Counted from the first letter of the stretch, positions 45,031 through 54,529 are shown. The stretch is 64,000 bases of DNA from Bin87 sp965220055 (GCA_965220055.1 CBDCPE010000004.1:3348001-3412000); one strand, 5' to 3'. Made by a program: numbers and translations. The notes: generated by a model from the sequence alone, not told the origin.

Positions 45031-45798
45031 TCAATCACCTCCCTGGTTGCTGAGTAGAGCGCGGTGTGGAGACAGCCGTTCCCGGTAGCTGGTTCCCTCG
45101 ATGACGATCTGGTAGCTGGCGTTGGCCAGGCGGTCCAGGGCGCTGTTGCCCAGAATGGGATCTTCGAAGAGGCTGAGCCATTCTTCGACGGCTCGGTTGC
45201 TGGTGATGATGAAGCTGGAGGACCGGTGCCGGTTGAGGATGAGTTCGTAAAGATCAGCGGACTGCTGGGCGGTGAGCCGGTGGAGGCCCAGGTCATCCAG
45301 GATGAGCAGGTCGGGGGTGATGAAGGATCGGAAGGCGCGGTCCAGCGAGTTGTCCACTCTGGCCTGTGCCATGGCTTTGAAGAAGTCGTCGGCATGGCTG
45401 AAGCGGACGGTGTGGCCGGCGCGGATGGCCGAGTAGCCCAGGGCCTGGGCCAGGAAGCTCTTGCCGACGCCAGCGGGTCCCACCAGGAGGACGTGCTCGT
45501 GCTTGTCCAGAAACTCCAGGGAGAAGACGGCGTCCAGCAGGCGACGATCCAGGGTGATGGACGCCGTCCAATCGAAGTCCTCCAGACGGCAGGTTTCCTC
45601 GAAACCGGCGCCATTGAGGCGCACTTCGATGCGGCGGTGGGCGCGGCGATTGACCTCGTCGCTGAGGACGATCTCCAAGAATGATGCGTAGTCCAGCTGT
45701 TCACGGCGAGCCAGGGCGATCCGCTCGGGCAGAGTGGCAGCCATGGCCCCCAGTTTGAGGTTCTTGAGCAGAGGGGTGAGTTCGGTGATGCGTGTCAT
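45031..45798 (-). CDS. istB: IS21 helper ATPase IstB
   Basis: A 255-aa AAA+ protein with Walker A (VLLVGPAGVGKSF), Walker B (LLILDDLGLHRL), sensor SFIITSNRAVEEW and the YRERLSPHRALL tail. It assists IstA in target capture. 13 bp downstream of istA. Intact. Confidence 0.95.
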   Translation of the reverse strand: MTRITELTPLLKNLKLGAMAATLPERIALARREQLDYASFLEIVLSDEVNRRAHRRIEVRLNGAGFEETCRLEDFDWTASITLDRRLLDAVFSLEFLDKHEHVLLVGPAGVGKSFLAQALGYSAIRAGHTVRFSHADDFFKAMAQARVDNSLDRAFRSFITPDLLILDDLGLHRLTAQQSADLYELILNRHRSSSFIITSNRAVEEWLSLFEDPILGNSALDRLANASYQIVIEGTSYRERLSPHRALLSNQGGD

Positions 45799-45811
45799 GG
45801 GTATAATCTCC

Positions 45812-47383
45812 TCAGGCCGACTTCCGGTGGTACGGGTCGCTTTGGGCGAAGACGCATCCGGGCCGAGCGAAGCGGCCGGGTGGCAGGGGCAGAGGCAGTT
45901 GGGGCGTGGTTTCCTCTTCCAGAGCCTGGATCAGGATGCGCTCCACGCGGTAAACGTCGATGAGATCGACGTCCAGGGCCCGCTGGCAGGCGGCGTCCAG
46001 GCGCTGGGCGGTGTAACGGTCGCCCAGACGCAGCAGCTTGTGTCCCTGCCTGATCTTGGACCAGGGGTGATTGCCTTCGAAGAGGCGTTCTGCGAATTCG
46101 CCCACTGCGGGACCCAGTTTGGCGGCCTCACGCTTGAGCCCGTCGGGAGCCCTGGTGGTGTAGGGGGCTACCTTGGGTGGATAGTCGGTGACGTCGGTGG
46201 AGCGGCCGCCTTTGGGCTGGCGCTCATGGGTCTTGATCAGCTGGCCGCGGTGATAGATGCGCACCAGCTTGCTGTCCACTTTGACCTCCACCTTCCGGCC
46301 GGGCCGGCAAAGGTGGTGGGGCACGGAGTAGAGTGCATCCAGGCACTGGATGTGATGGTCCTCATGGACGGTGTTGGTGCGCCAATTGGCGATCTCGTAG
46401 GGGATGCCGTCCCAGGGGATCAGGGTGTGGCGTTCCTCGTCCTGGAAGACCACCAGGGGCTGCTTGTGGGTGGTGCCGTGGATGCGCATTCCGGCCACCT
46501 CCAGGCACCATCTGGGCGCGGCGGCACGGACGTGGGTGAAGTCGTCGAAATCGGCGCCCTTGTAGAAACGCTCCCGGGCGTAGGGGACCTTGCGCTCGAC
46601 CTTGGGTTTGTCCTGAGGGTGGGCCTTGCGGGCCGGGTCGGGGATGAAGCCCCGATGCTGGGCATATTCCAGAAAGCCCCTGGTGAGAATGGGATGCAGG
46701 GGATCCGTGCCCACCACGGCGGCGGGGAAATTGTCGATGACCAGATACTTGGGCATCCCGCCGAAGAAAGCCCACGCCGCCTCCAGGCCGGCGATCACGT
46801 CCGCCAGCTTCTGCTGCTGCATGGGCCAGACGAAGCAGTGGCGGGAGTGGCACAGCACGATAACCATGGCCCACACCGCCTTGCGCTTGCCGGTGGCCGG
46901 GTCGGTGATCATGCCCAACCGGCCGAAGTCGGCCTCGGCCACCTCACCGGGCGGCGTGTCCGCCATGCGCACCGTGGTCTTGCTGCGCCGCCGCCAGTTG
47001 CGGTTCACGATGAAACGCCGCAGCGACGGGTACGACACTTGGCATCCCCGCATGGCCAGCAGCTCGTGGATGCGCGTCATCTGCAGGCGATCCTTGGTGA
47101 TCCACTGGTAGATCTGGTCAGACCACGGCTCCAACTGGTCCTGCCGTGGCGTCGTCGCCTGCCGCGGTCCCGGCAGACTGATCCCAACCAATCGGACCAA
47201 CTGCCCATCATCGGGAGCCGGTCCGTCCCGGGCGACTCCCTCGGTCTCAGCCGCCGCCAGGTACTTCCGCACCGTATTGCGGGAGAGCCCGGTCCCAGAG
47301 GCAATCTGCCCCGGGCTCTCCCCCGCCTGCCAGCGGCGAATGATCTCTTTTATCTCCATCCTGGAAACCTCCCGAAACGCCAT
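45812..47383 (-). CDS. istA: IS21 transposase IstA
   Basis: A 523-aa DDE transposase. N-terminal helix-turn-helix (SPGQIASGTGLSRNTVRKYL), integrase core with GEVAEADFGRLG (first Asp), YLVIDNFPAAVV (second Asp) and a Glu around PKVERKVPYARERF, then a C-terminal beta domain. Probably starts at the ATG eight codons in (MEIKEIIRRW). Intact. Confidence 0.95.
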   Translation of the reverse strand: MAFREVSRMEIKEIIRRWQAGESPGQIASGTGLSRNTVRKYLAAAETEGVARDGPAPDDGQLVRLVGISLPGPRQATTPRQDQLEPWSDQIYQWITKDRLQMTRIHELLAMRGCQVSYPSLRRFIVNRNWRRRSKTTVRMADTPPGEVAEADFGRLGMITDPATGKRKAVWAMVIVLCHSRHCFVWPMQQQKLADVIAGLEAAWAFFGGMPKYLVIDNFPAAVVGTDPLHPILTRGFLEYAQHRGFIPDPARKAHPQDKPKVERKVPYARERFYKGADFDDFTHVRAAAPRWCLEVAGMRIHGTTHKQPLVVFQDEERHTLIPWDGIPYEIANWRTNTVHEDHHIQCLDALYSVPHHLCRPGRKVEVKVDSKLVRIYHRGQLIKTHERQPKGGRSTDVTDYPPKVAPYTTRAPDGLKREAAKLGPAVGEFAERLFEGNHPWSKIRQGHKLLRLGDRYTAQRLDAACQRALDVDLIDVYRVERILIQALEEETTPQLPLPLPPGRFARPGCVFAQSDPYHRKSA

Positions 47384-47517
47384 CGCTGCACCTCAATATC
47401 AAAGTGCGGCAATGGTCGCCGATCTGGCTCCCAAGGTGGTCAATGACCATGAAAATCATCGTCAAAGACCGTGAACATTTCACGGTTTAGATGATCAAAG
47501 TCGGTGAAAATTGACAA

Positions 47518-47780
47518 AGAGGCACATCATCACCGATGCGGAACGTGCCGGAGTCAAGGTGTGAGCGGGGCGTTCTACGTCAGGTACTTGAGCGTAGTTG
47601 GCGCCATCTCGGGGAATACTCTGCTGGTCTGCCATGGTGCAGCTCCTTGTCGCTGTTGCTGAGCAAAAGGGTCCAGCGCTGGAGCGGGAGTGTAACTCTA
47701 GAGGCGGCGTCTACCTAGCCTACGGGCCGAGTTTGGCCATGATGGCGGGCGGATCGGTGCGTTCGTGCGTGTGCAATGGT
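47518..47780. other. Spacer between IS21 and IS256
   Basis: About 260 bp without an intact gene. Its right part would have continued into 49146 and beyond before the IS256 insertion, and it ends with the target copy GCAATGGT (47773-47780). Confidence 0.4.
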
Positions 47781-49145
47781 AGTAGAGTACCGGGAGGTGG
47801 TGTAAAAGAATCGGTGTAGCCCAAAGCTAACCACCGCGTCATCCTTGATCGGAAGTCACAACCCAGAACAAGGAGAACGACGGTGGTCAAACACAGAATG
47901 GATTTTTTGGAATTATTACGCAAGCGTGGCATCGACGGAGACGTGGACTTTCTGCGGGAAGCACTGCAGGTCCTTGTGGACGGCATCATGGACGCCGAGG
48001 TTTCCGCCCAGATCGGCGCTGAGCACAGCGAACGCAGCCCAGAGCGGGTCACCTACCGCAACGGCTACCGCAACCGCACCTGGGATACCCGGGTCGGCAC
48101 CATGGAGTTGCACATTCCCAAGCTGCGGGAAGGCAGCTACTTCCCCAGCCTGCTGGAACCACGGCGGCGCAGCGAGAAGGCTCTGCTGTCGGTGATCCAG
48201 CAGGCCTACGTGGAAGGAGTCTCCACCCGAAGGGTGGACGACCTGATCAAGGCCCTGGGTTGCGACGGCATCTCCAGCAGCCAGGTGTCGCGCATCTGCG
48301 AGCAACTGGATGAAGTGGTGGAGAGTTTCCTGGGTCGGCCTCTGGACGGCGGTCCCTACCCCTACGTCTGGCTGGACGGCCTGACCCAGAAGGTGCGTGA
48401 GGGCGGCCGCATCGTCAACGTCTGCGTGGTGGTGGCGACAGGGGTCAATGCCGAAGGGCAGCGTGAGATTCTGGGCCTGGACGTGGGGACCAGCGAGGAC
48501 GGCGCGTTCTGGCTGGCCTTCCTGCGGTCGCTGACCGCTCGGGGGCTCAGCGGGGTGGAACTGGTTACCTCCGATGCCCACCAGGGGCTGAAGAACGCCA
48601 TCGCCGCGGTCTTTGCTGGAGCCAGCTGGCAGCGCTGCCGCACCCACTTCATGGCCAACCTGCTCACCCGAGTGCCCAAGCGTGCCCAACCTGGCGTGGC
48701 CACCATGGTACGCACCATCTACCAGCAACTGTCTCCCGCCGAGGTCCACGGCCAACTGGACCGAGTGGTGGAGCAACTCCGGGAGCCCTTTCCCCAGGTG
48801 GCCGAGCTGCTGGCGGACGCCGCGCCGGACATCCTGGCCTTCACGGCCTTCCCAGTGGCCCACTGGCAGAAGCTGTGGTCCAACAACCCGCAGGAACGGC
48901 TGAACCGGGAGATAAGGCGCCGGACTGACGTGGTGGGCATCTTCCCCAACCGGCTATCGGCGCGGCGCCTGGTGGGCGCGGTGCTGGCCGAGCAGCATGA
49001 CGAGTGGGCCGAAGCCCGCCGTTACCTCACCATCCCCAACGCCGCCGGCAACGAGGCACTGCCGGAGCCCAACATGCTGGACGCAGCAGCCTAATCAACA
49101 TCAAAAGGGATGACGCGCTTTTACACCTATTGACGGGACACTACC
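47781..49145 (+). mobile_element. Complete IS256-family insertion sequence
   Basis: 1,365 bp. GCAATGGT at 47773-47780 is repeated exactly at 49146-49153, the 8-bp duplication typical of IS256. The ends share GGTGTAAAAG as inverted sequences (around 47798 and 49118). The perfect duplication points to a recent insertion. Confidence 0.88.
47883..49094 (+). CDS. IS256-family transposase
   Basis: A 403-aa mutator-type transposase: YRNGYRNRTWDTRVG and LEIPKLR-like region (MELHIPKLREGSYFPSLLEP), first Asp in YVWLDGLTQKV, second in LVTSDAHQGLKNA, Glu in NREIRRRTDVVGIFPN, with the C-terminal VGAVLAEQHDEWAEARRYL. AAGGAG precedes the ATG. Intact. Confidence 0.95.
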   Translation: MVKHRMDFLELLRKRGIDGDVDFLREALQVLVDGIMDAEVSAQIGAEHSERSPERVTYRNGYRNRTWDTRVGTMELHIPKLREGSYFPSLLEPRRRSEKALLSVIQQAYVEGVSTRRVDDLIKALGCDGISSSQVSRICEQLDEVVESFLGRPLDGGPYPYVWLDGLTQKVREGGRIVNVCVVVATGVNAEGQREILGLDVGTSEDGAFWLAFLRSLTARGLSGVELVTSDAHQGLKNAIAAVFAGASWQRCRTHFMANLLTRVPKRAQPGVATMVRTIYQQLSPAEVHGQLDRVVEQLREPFPQVAELLADAAPDILAFTAFPVAHWQKLWSNNPQERLNREIRRRTDVVGIFPNRLSARRLVGAVLAEQHDEWAEARRYLTIPNAAGNEALPEPNMLDAAA

Positions 49146-49332
49146 GCAATGGTTGTGGCGAGCCGGGATCTGCGGGTGTAGGCTGGGTGGGCCCGGTAAA
49201 TCCGTGATGAGGTGGTGCTGCCGGCCTCATGGTCTGAGGGTGGTATGCGTCTATGTGCATGGGTGCATGTGCCACAATAGGGTCAAGCACCGGTGTCGGC
49301 TTGGAGTGACTCTCACGGCCGGCTAGTGTCAA

Positions 49333-49359
49333 TAAAAACCGCCGCGGTTTGGGCGGCGG
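49333..49359 (-). terminator. Intrinsic terminator inside a read-through frame
   Basis: On the minus strand CCGCCGCCC-AAA-CCGCGGCGG is followed by TTTTTATT, a strong terminator (stem 49359-49339, T run 49338-49333). It lies just after the stop at 49362 that would end the upstream small gene in its likely frame. Confidence 0.7.
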
Positions 49360-49361
49360 AC

Positions 49362-49647
49362 TTAGCGAAGAACCAGCGGGAAATTGCGGGGGTGGTTCCC
49401 TTATTTGGAGTACGCCGTTCATGGCGGCGATCGTGGGGATGAGGCCCACGTCTATGTTGTATGCATAGATGTAAAACCCGATTGGGGGGTGTAGGCCTAT
49501 GATGGGTTCAATTGCGCCGGTATCGTGTTGTTCGAGGTATTCTTGTATCGGCTGTCCGTTTTCGACGGTATCGGTCTCGATGATGAGGACTAACCTTTTG
49601 GTTGGCGGGGGTTGGTCGCTCGGAGGGTTGTTGAAGAGCATCCTCAT
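49362..49647 (-). CDS. DUF433-linked partner protein with frameshift
   Basis: The start overlaps the pentapeptide-DUF433 gene by 4 bases. The first seven residues, MRMLFNN, resemble the start of PIN-like DUF5615 toxins, the usual DUF433 partners, but the rest (LVLIIETDTVENGQPIQEYL; GFYIYAYNIDVGLIPTIAAM) is different and unrecognised. The open frame runs on to 49141 inside IS256, but a strong terminator sits in that tail. In the next frame a TAA occurs at 49362, right before the terminator. A one-base shift at the five-G run at about 49388-49392 explains this, giving roughly 95 aa. Confidence 0.55.
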
Positions 49648-50399
49648 GCGTTGCCCGGTGATGTCAGCACCATGCGCCGTTCGCGGGCAGCGGCGAAGGC
49701 GAAGCAGGCGAGGAAATCCTCTGTGGTGAGCTCTGGGAAGTCACTCAGTATCTCCTGCTGCGTCATTCCGGATGCCAGGTACTCTAAGACGTCGCCGACA
49801 GTGATGCGTGTTCCTCTGATGCACGGTTTGCCGAAGCGCCGGTGTGGGTCGACGGTGATTATCCGTCGGTAGTCCACTTGGTCTCCGCCGTGCTGTTCGT
49901 CTTCCTCTGACGGCTTGAAGAGCAACTCTACGGGCTGGACGCCGGTGAGATTGGCGCCGTCAAGGTTGGTTGCACCCAAGTCTATGTCGGTGAAGTCAAC
50001 GCCGGTGAGGTCTGCTCGGCTGAAGTTTGTTGCCTCGAGCTTCGCGCCGGCGAGGTTGGCGTAGGCCAGGTCCGCTGCGGTCAGGTCCGCGTTGTCCAGG
50101 CGGCTGCCGGAGAGGTTTGCGCTGTAGAGGTATGCGCCGGAACACCTGCTGTGCTGGAGGTCGGCGTGGATGAGGACCGCGTCTCCGAGGATGGCGTTGG
50201 ATAGGTCTGCCCGCTTGAGGTTGATGCCAACCAGCCTGATGGGCTTGTTGTCCCGTTGTGCATGGCTGCCGCCTTCCATTTCCAAGAAGGCGTTGCGGAT
50301 GTTCGCCGCCGAGAAGTCCGGCTCGAAGTCTTGGTTCTCGCGTCTCCGGTTCCAGGAGACGGCGCCTTCCAGTAGCCATTCGATGTGCTGTTGATTAGC
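49644..50399 (-). CDS. Pentapeptide-repeat protein fused to DUF433
   Basis: A 251-aa fusion. Residues about 60-160 are pentapeptide repeats of the A(D/N)LxX form (ADLSNAILGDAVLIHADLQH and on through DLTAADLAYANLAGAKLEAT), a right-handed beta-helix. The last 70 residues are a DUF433 domain (VDPHRRFGKPCIRGTRITVG then DVLEYLASGMTQQEILSDFP). The start at 50399 is preferred over upstream ATGs by spacing from AGG. Fusion of a beta-helix to an antitoxin-like domain is unusual; it may target or shield the downstream partner. Confidence 0.85.
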   Translation of the reverse strand, partial: ANQQHIEWLLEGAVSWNRRRENQDFEPDFSAANIRNAFLEMEGGSHAQRDNKPIRLVGINLKRADLSNAILGDAVLIHADLQHSRCSGAYLYSANLSGSRLDNADLTAADLAYANLAGAKLEATNFSRADLTGVDFTDIDLGATNLDGANLTGVQPVELLFKPSEEDEQHGGDQVDYRRIITVDPHRRFGKPCIRGTRITVGDVLEYLASGMTQQEILSDFPELTTEDFLACFAFAAARERRMVLTSPGNA

Positions 50400-50579
50400 C
50401 ATTGGGGCCATCCTGTGCAGGTCTGGTTGGGCTTGTGATTGTACCAATTTACTCTGGTGGCTTGGTGAGCCTCAAAGTTTGAGCCATTGCAAACTGCGTC
50501 ACTACGGTGGCAGTTGTCGGGACGTGTTTGTCCGCCGCGGGTTGGTCTCTCTTCTGGATGGACGGTCGGGTTAAACCGA

Positions 50580-50602
50580 AAGACAGCCGTGATGGCTGTC
50601 TT
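50580..50602 (-). terminator. Intrinsic terminator
   Basis: AAGACAGCC and GGCTGTCTT form a 9-bp stem with a 5-base loop. On the minus strand it is followed by TCGGTTTAA. It ends the DUF433/PIN-like locus that starts at 51701. Confidence 0.55.
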
Positions 50603-50650
50603 GGTGTGGGGTAGCGTCGGGTATGGCTCGGTGTCTGGCATTCGGGCCTA

Positions 50651-50960
50651 TCAGTCCGGGAGGTCGTAATCGTCGAACTCGCGTGGCCGGTCGTGGAGGC
50701 GGAAAGGTGGCCCAGTCGGGATGGGAGTGTGCGAATTGGACACGCTGTTTGAGATGGCCCGGAGATTTGACGGCTTCCAGGAACTGGGTCTCGGCGGGTG
50801 ATTCGCCGGATATGCTGGAGAAGGTGTACTGCCTGAGCTGGTCGTGGTCCGGGTTGGTCGGAAAATCGGATTGCTCTCTCTGGAGTAGGCCGGGCTCGGT
50901 GTGGAGGACGAAAGCGGCCGCTCGGATGGCTTCGAGGGTAGTGCCTCAGTTTGAAATGGG
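50651..50960 (-). pseudogene. Fragment without start codon, frameshifted
   Basis: A protein-like frame (TLEAIRAAAFVLHTEPGLLQ, FSSISGESPAETQFLEAVKS) begins right after two closely spaced TGA codons at the end of the preceding gene and has no start codon. Near 50700 the frame changes and ends RLHDRPREFDDYDLPD, stop at 50651. It looks like the decayed second half of an originally longer gene. Confidence 0.45.
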
Positions 50961-50963
50961 GTA

Positions 50964-51478
50964 TCAGAAAGTCGAATAGTAACTCGGCTGCGCCGGCCAG
51001 CCATCGGAGGAGTTCGGTTCAAACGCGTTAATGAGCAGGAGGGTGTAAGCGATGGCGCGGTGAGCGTAGCCGATGTGATGGTTCGGGTAGAGCTCTATGG
51101 CCCTGGTAGCGTCGGCGATGGACTTCTGCGCCTCTGGGGGATTGGCAGTGTTCCAGGCGTGTGCGCGGCGGCGCCAATAGGACGCGTTATCGGGCGTGAG
51201 CTCTATGGCGGTGGTGTAGTCGTTGATGGCGTCTTGGTTGATCGCCGCAGTAGAGATGAGCTGTGCCGCGCGCGGCGTAGGAGCCATGTAGAAGCCGTGG
51301 TGTGGGTAGGGGTGGTGTTCAGAGTCCTTTGGTGTTGTGAACAGCACCTCGTAGCCGTCCTGCTCTGCTCGGTCCAACAACTCACTGTTGGTTAGTGTGG
51401 CCCATCCGGGCCGAGCGGCGGTTTGTATCAGATGGTGTCGCAGGGGGCCGGCGTACCGTGGTCAAACAGCAATCTCAT
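50964..51478 (-). pseudogene. PIN-like (DUF5615) toxin N-terminus joined to TPR region, frameshifted
   Basis: From the ATG at 51478, which overlaps the DUF433 gene by 17 bases, the frame gives MRLLFDHGTPAP, the start of DUF5615 PIN-like toxins. A one-base shift at a five-G run (51451-51455) is needed to continue with LRHHLIQTAARPGWATLTNS and ELLDRAEQDGYEVLFTT, also DUF5615-like. Instead of the family's TDxNLRYQQNL end, the sequence then becomes a tetratricopeptide-like region (DYTTAIELTPDNASYWRRRA and ATRAIELYPNHHIGYAHRAI). It appears to be a chimera of toxin start and TPR tail. Confidence 0.6.
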
Positions 51479-51701
51479 GTGCCAGGTCATTCAGTAGGCT
51501 GGACTCGACGTGTTGGAGGACTGCCTTGATCTGCCAGTCCTCGACACCCTCAAACCATTCGAGAAATTGCTCGATGGTTGCGCCGGATTCGAGGTGGGCG
51601 AACAGGTGCGAAACGGGCAACCTGGTGCTGGTGAAAAGCCAGGCGCCGCTGACTTTGCCGGGAATCTGCTCCACGGCGGGGCATGTACTCCAGTCAACCA
51701 T
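51462..51701 (-). CDS. DUF433 protein (antitoxin-like), copy 2
   Basis: A 79-aa paralogue of the gene at 20344: MVDWSTCPAVEQIPGKVSGA then WLFTSTRLPVSHLFAHLESG and the HTH end FEGVEDWQIKAVLQHV. As in typical DUF433-DUF5615 pairs, the partner start overlaps its end (17 bp). Antitoxin role is by family. Confidence 0.85.
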   Translation of the reverse strand: MVDWSTCPAVEQIPGKVSGAWLFTSTRLPVSHLFAHLESGATIEQFLEWFEGVEDWQIKAVLQHVESSLLNDLAHEIAV

Positions 51702-52151
51702 GATGAGTTCTCTCGGCCGGTATTTCGTCTGTCGAATTATGGGCTGATTGGTGGTCCGGTGCAACGGCTGCGATGGGGTCAGGCAATCGCGCTGCGGCGC
51801 CGCGGATGTTCAGCTGACTGGTGACGGCGTCGGCGATGAGTCGGGTGCGTACTCGTAGGTGAGGGCGATTTGGCGCTGGGGTGGGTCGATTCCGATGTGA
51901 ATGTTGGGCTTGGTGGTGGACTGCGAGATGGAGTGTGAGTGGTCCGAATCGGAGGAGGACGAAGAAGCTGCTTGCTAAGCGTTGAGGCCGTTGGCCAGAG
52001 TAGATGAGAGAATTGCATATCTCGCGTTTTCGATGAGCGGGGCGGCGTGGCCTGGTGTGCCCGTGATGAAAACCGGCCGCCCCGTAAGTCGGAGGCGGCC
52101 GGCGTCGCCGTTGGTCAGCGACAGTCCATTGTGCCAGCGGATATGCCAACT
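51702..52151. other. Intergenic region
   Basis: About 450 bp: promoter side of the DUF433 copy 2 gene at left and the terminator of the pentapeptide gene at 52075-52100 at right. No gene supported. Confidence 0.4.
52075..52100 (-). terminator. Shared GGCCGCCC-type terminator
   Basis: Complementary arms GGCCGCC...GGCGGCC enclose a short loop, followed by GGTTTTCATC on the minus strand. It lies 50 bp after the stop of the pentapeptide-repeat gene. Same family as at 41734. Confidence 0.65.
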
Positions 52152-52526
52152 CTACGGTCTGGAGTCATGGGTATTGGTCATTTTGGCAAGACCGAGTTCC
52201 GCGTTGCGGAGGTCGGCTCCAACAAGGTTCGCGTAACGTAAGTCGGCTTCGCAGAGGAACGCACTGAACAGGTGAGCATTCTGCAGCTGAGCAAACTCCA
52301 GGTCGGCGCGCGCGAGCAACGCCTGCCGCAGGTTGGCTTTGTACAGGCAGGCGTACGCGAGGTTGAGGTGGCTCAGGTCAAGCGAGAAGAACTCGTTTGC
52401 TTCGGCTGCTTGTTCCGCTCGTTCGGCTTCTGAACGTAGGCGTTGGGCGAGTTGGCGCAGTTCTTCTGGGTCGGCCCACGCTGAAACGCGGTTCTGCGCG
52501 TATTCGGATAGGTCCTCTGTGCACAT
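52152..52526 (-). CDS. Pentapeptide-repeat protein, 124 aa
   Basis: A helical N-terminal 45 residues (coiled-coil-like: ELRQLAQRLRSEAERAEQAA) is followed by about 12 pentapeptide repeats (LDLSHLNLAYACLYKANLRQ ... ADLRYANLVGADLRNAELGL) forming a short beta-helix. Single gene with its own terminator. Pentapeptide proteins often mimic DNA or bind partners; the role here is unknown. Confidence 0.82.
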   Translation of the reverse strand: MCTEDLSEYAQNRVSAWADPEELRQLAQRLRSEAERAEQAAEANEFFSLDLSHLNLAYACLYKANLRQALLARADLEFAQLQNAHLFSAFLCEADLRYANLVGADLRNAELGLAKMTNTHDSRP

Positions 52527-52680
52527 GGCAGATTCACTCCCGTCTGAGGAAGAGTAGCTGAGCGTCTCAAATTTACGCCGGCAACGATCCCCGGGCGCGC
52601 CATACGGCGATGCCGGCGGCGAAGTAGCCCCTCATTGTTGGGGCATTTTCAGGATGGGCTTTCCACTGGCGACCTGATCA

Positions 52681-53681
52681 TCAATCGCTGGCGTAGTCAT
52701 CGACAAATCTGTCGAAGGCGTGATCTCCGAGGTAGGTGTCCTTCACCTCGTAATAATCTCCAAGCATTTTGTCGTAATGTTCGGAGAGCCGTCGGTCCGT
52801 ATTGACGATGTAGAGCGGAATTTTTCGGAGTTGTTCATCCTGTTTCGAGAGACATCTGGATTCCCACAGCAACGTCCGCATTGCCATGTCTGTCTCCGGA
52901 AGAGAGTACCCAATGACGTACAAGTTGTCTGCTGGTGCCAACGCGTTGGTTTTGGCTTGCCGCCACAGGTTGCGCATGCGCTCATGGCCTAGCAGCGTCG
53001 ATTTGTCGTGGACTGGCGGCGCAATTAAGCGGCGTTTATCGCCCAGCAGCTTTTTGCGGGAGAAGAAATTCCCGCTACCAAACTCGACATAGCCATATAT
53101 TGGGTCGGAATTTGATTCGCCTTGAGACGTATACCAACTGACTGAACCGTGAAGTTTGTAGAGCTGTAAGCTCGGGAAATTGATAGTGCCGTATGGATTG
53201 TGCCCCATGATTGCCTGCGATGGTACCACCGGAATGGGGTACAAAACCGAGTTCTCGGTATCATTACGCACATGTGCCAATTGTTCCACCAACGTGTCGT
53301 AATTGGCCGTCAACACATGGCTTTCCTGTTCCATCCATTTGTCGACAAGCTTTTGACCAAGCTCCGTGCTGCCGCTAGGTGCGAGCGGGTCCATGGGTCC
53401 TTCCCGACATTGGATAACCGAACCAATCCTCTGTTCCAGCCGTGCCGTGACTATCCGCTTGCGCAACGCGTCAATGTGGTCATCGGACGGATTGGGTACG
53501 GCGTAGTACGAAAGCAACGTTTCAACCTTGCCAGACTTACGGGCGTATTCGTACGCCTCGTGGCTGATGCCATCCTCTGTTCCGACCAAAGGCTTCAATT
53601 GGACAAACAACTCGTCCATGGTTGGCATATCCTGGAAAATCGCCTTGGAAAAGCCTGCACCCACCAAAACGCGTCTCTCAT
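52681..53681 (-). CDS. SIR2-like protein
   Basis: About 330 aa with SIR2 features: VGAGFSKA at the start (NAD-binding loop), HVLTANYDTLVEQL, the catalytic-His strand LYKLHGSVSWY and a late YVIGYSLPETDMAM. Defence-related SIR2 proteins hydrolyse NAD+ during phage infection; that role is possible but no effector partner gene is adjacent. In the main frame only a TTG at 53667, almost on the NAD loop, can start. An ATG at 53681 with a good site (GAGGGAG) is one base out of frame, suggesting a frameshift between 53668 and 53680. Confidence 0.78.
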
Positions 53682-53839
53682 ACAGTCCACTCCCTCTTTG
53701 CCTGCGGTATCTCCGCTTCGCTTTTGATCACTCGGCTTCGACGCTCTGCGTACAAGGATGCGAGATTCGGGGCGTAGCCCACGCTTTGCGCATTGGTCAA
53801 AACTTCTCCCCGACCACCGCCGGCAAAATCGGCGATGGT

Positions 53840-54220
53840 CAGTTTCGAATGATGGGAGGTCGATGGTGGTGTCTAAAATGGAGGCGGGCGTTTATACGGC
53901 CTGCGGTTTTCGCCGTCCGGAGCACAACTCTGGCCGCCATGGCCGGCGCGTCCTCGCCGGGCGTCCAGTTCACGTTGGTGATGGCGGAGACGCCGGCGTC
54001 GGTGAGCATCCGGCAAGTCTGCTCGGCCGGTTCCTCGCGATGCGTGAGCCAGAAGGCCTTGTGCCCGTGTGCTGCAGCCACTCGGCCAGCGACGCGCCTG
54101 TGCTGACCGTCTTGCCCCAGCCCGTGGGCAATTGAGCATCAGGCGAACACCGGCGCTTTCAGACAATGCGTCCTGCACCTGCTGGAGCAGCGTCTGCTGG
54201 TACGGGCGGAGTTCAATCAT
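53840..54220 (-). pseudogene. Superfamily 2 helicase, N-terminal fragment
   Basis: MIELRPYQQTLLQQVQDALS begins a DEAD/DEAH-type helicase with Q-like motif. After a frameshift the Walker A LPTGWGKTV appears, and after another KAFWLTHREEPAEQTCRMLT (motif Ia region). The sequence ends after about 125 residues. With two shifts and no C-terminal half it is not functional. Confidence 0.7.
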
Positions 54221-54529
54221 GTTGTCGGATTTTACCACCAAGCCGATTGCTCGGTAATTTCCAGCTTCGGTACCGACGTACGCTCAAACAGGGTAGGTCA
54301 ACATGAGGTGGTCGCGGTGATTGCCCACAGGGACGTTCCTCGTGCGGATTCGGACCGCCAAATCCTTCGCCGGGAAATTCCGAACCATGCCTTCGAGATT
54401 GTCTGGTCTCTTCTCGTGGGAAACGGCGCGTTTGCACGGCATCCGTTCCGGTCGTACGGGGCGATCTGGTGGTGTCCAACGGGTCAAGAGTGCGGGTCGG
54501 CATGGTCATGAAACCGGCCGCCCTGTCAT

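Larger units (their letters stand above)
44937..47517 (-). mobile_element. Complete IS21-family insertion sequence
   Basis: 2,581 bp with istA and istB in the usual order. The outermost ends are TGTGAATTTTCATCG (44937) and its imperfect inverse ending TTGACA (47517). Inside each end further inverted copies occur (ATTTTCACGGTCATTGACCA at 44964 and its inverse to 47456), the multiple-repeat termini typical of IS21. No clear target duplication. Two deletion scars of close relatives lie at 12.2 and 24.3 kb. Confidence 0.88.

Noticed and set aside
49141..49361. C-terminal extension of the DUF433 partner into IS256
   Set aside because: A strong terminator and an alternative stop lie in it, and its stop codon is supplied by the IS256 end, so it is not native coding sequence.
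50945..50966. Two TGA codons in frame near 50.95 kb as possible selenocysteine sites
   Set aside because: No Cys-like context or hairpin, and the flanking sequence is degenerate, so ordinary stops are likelier.
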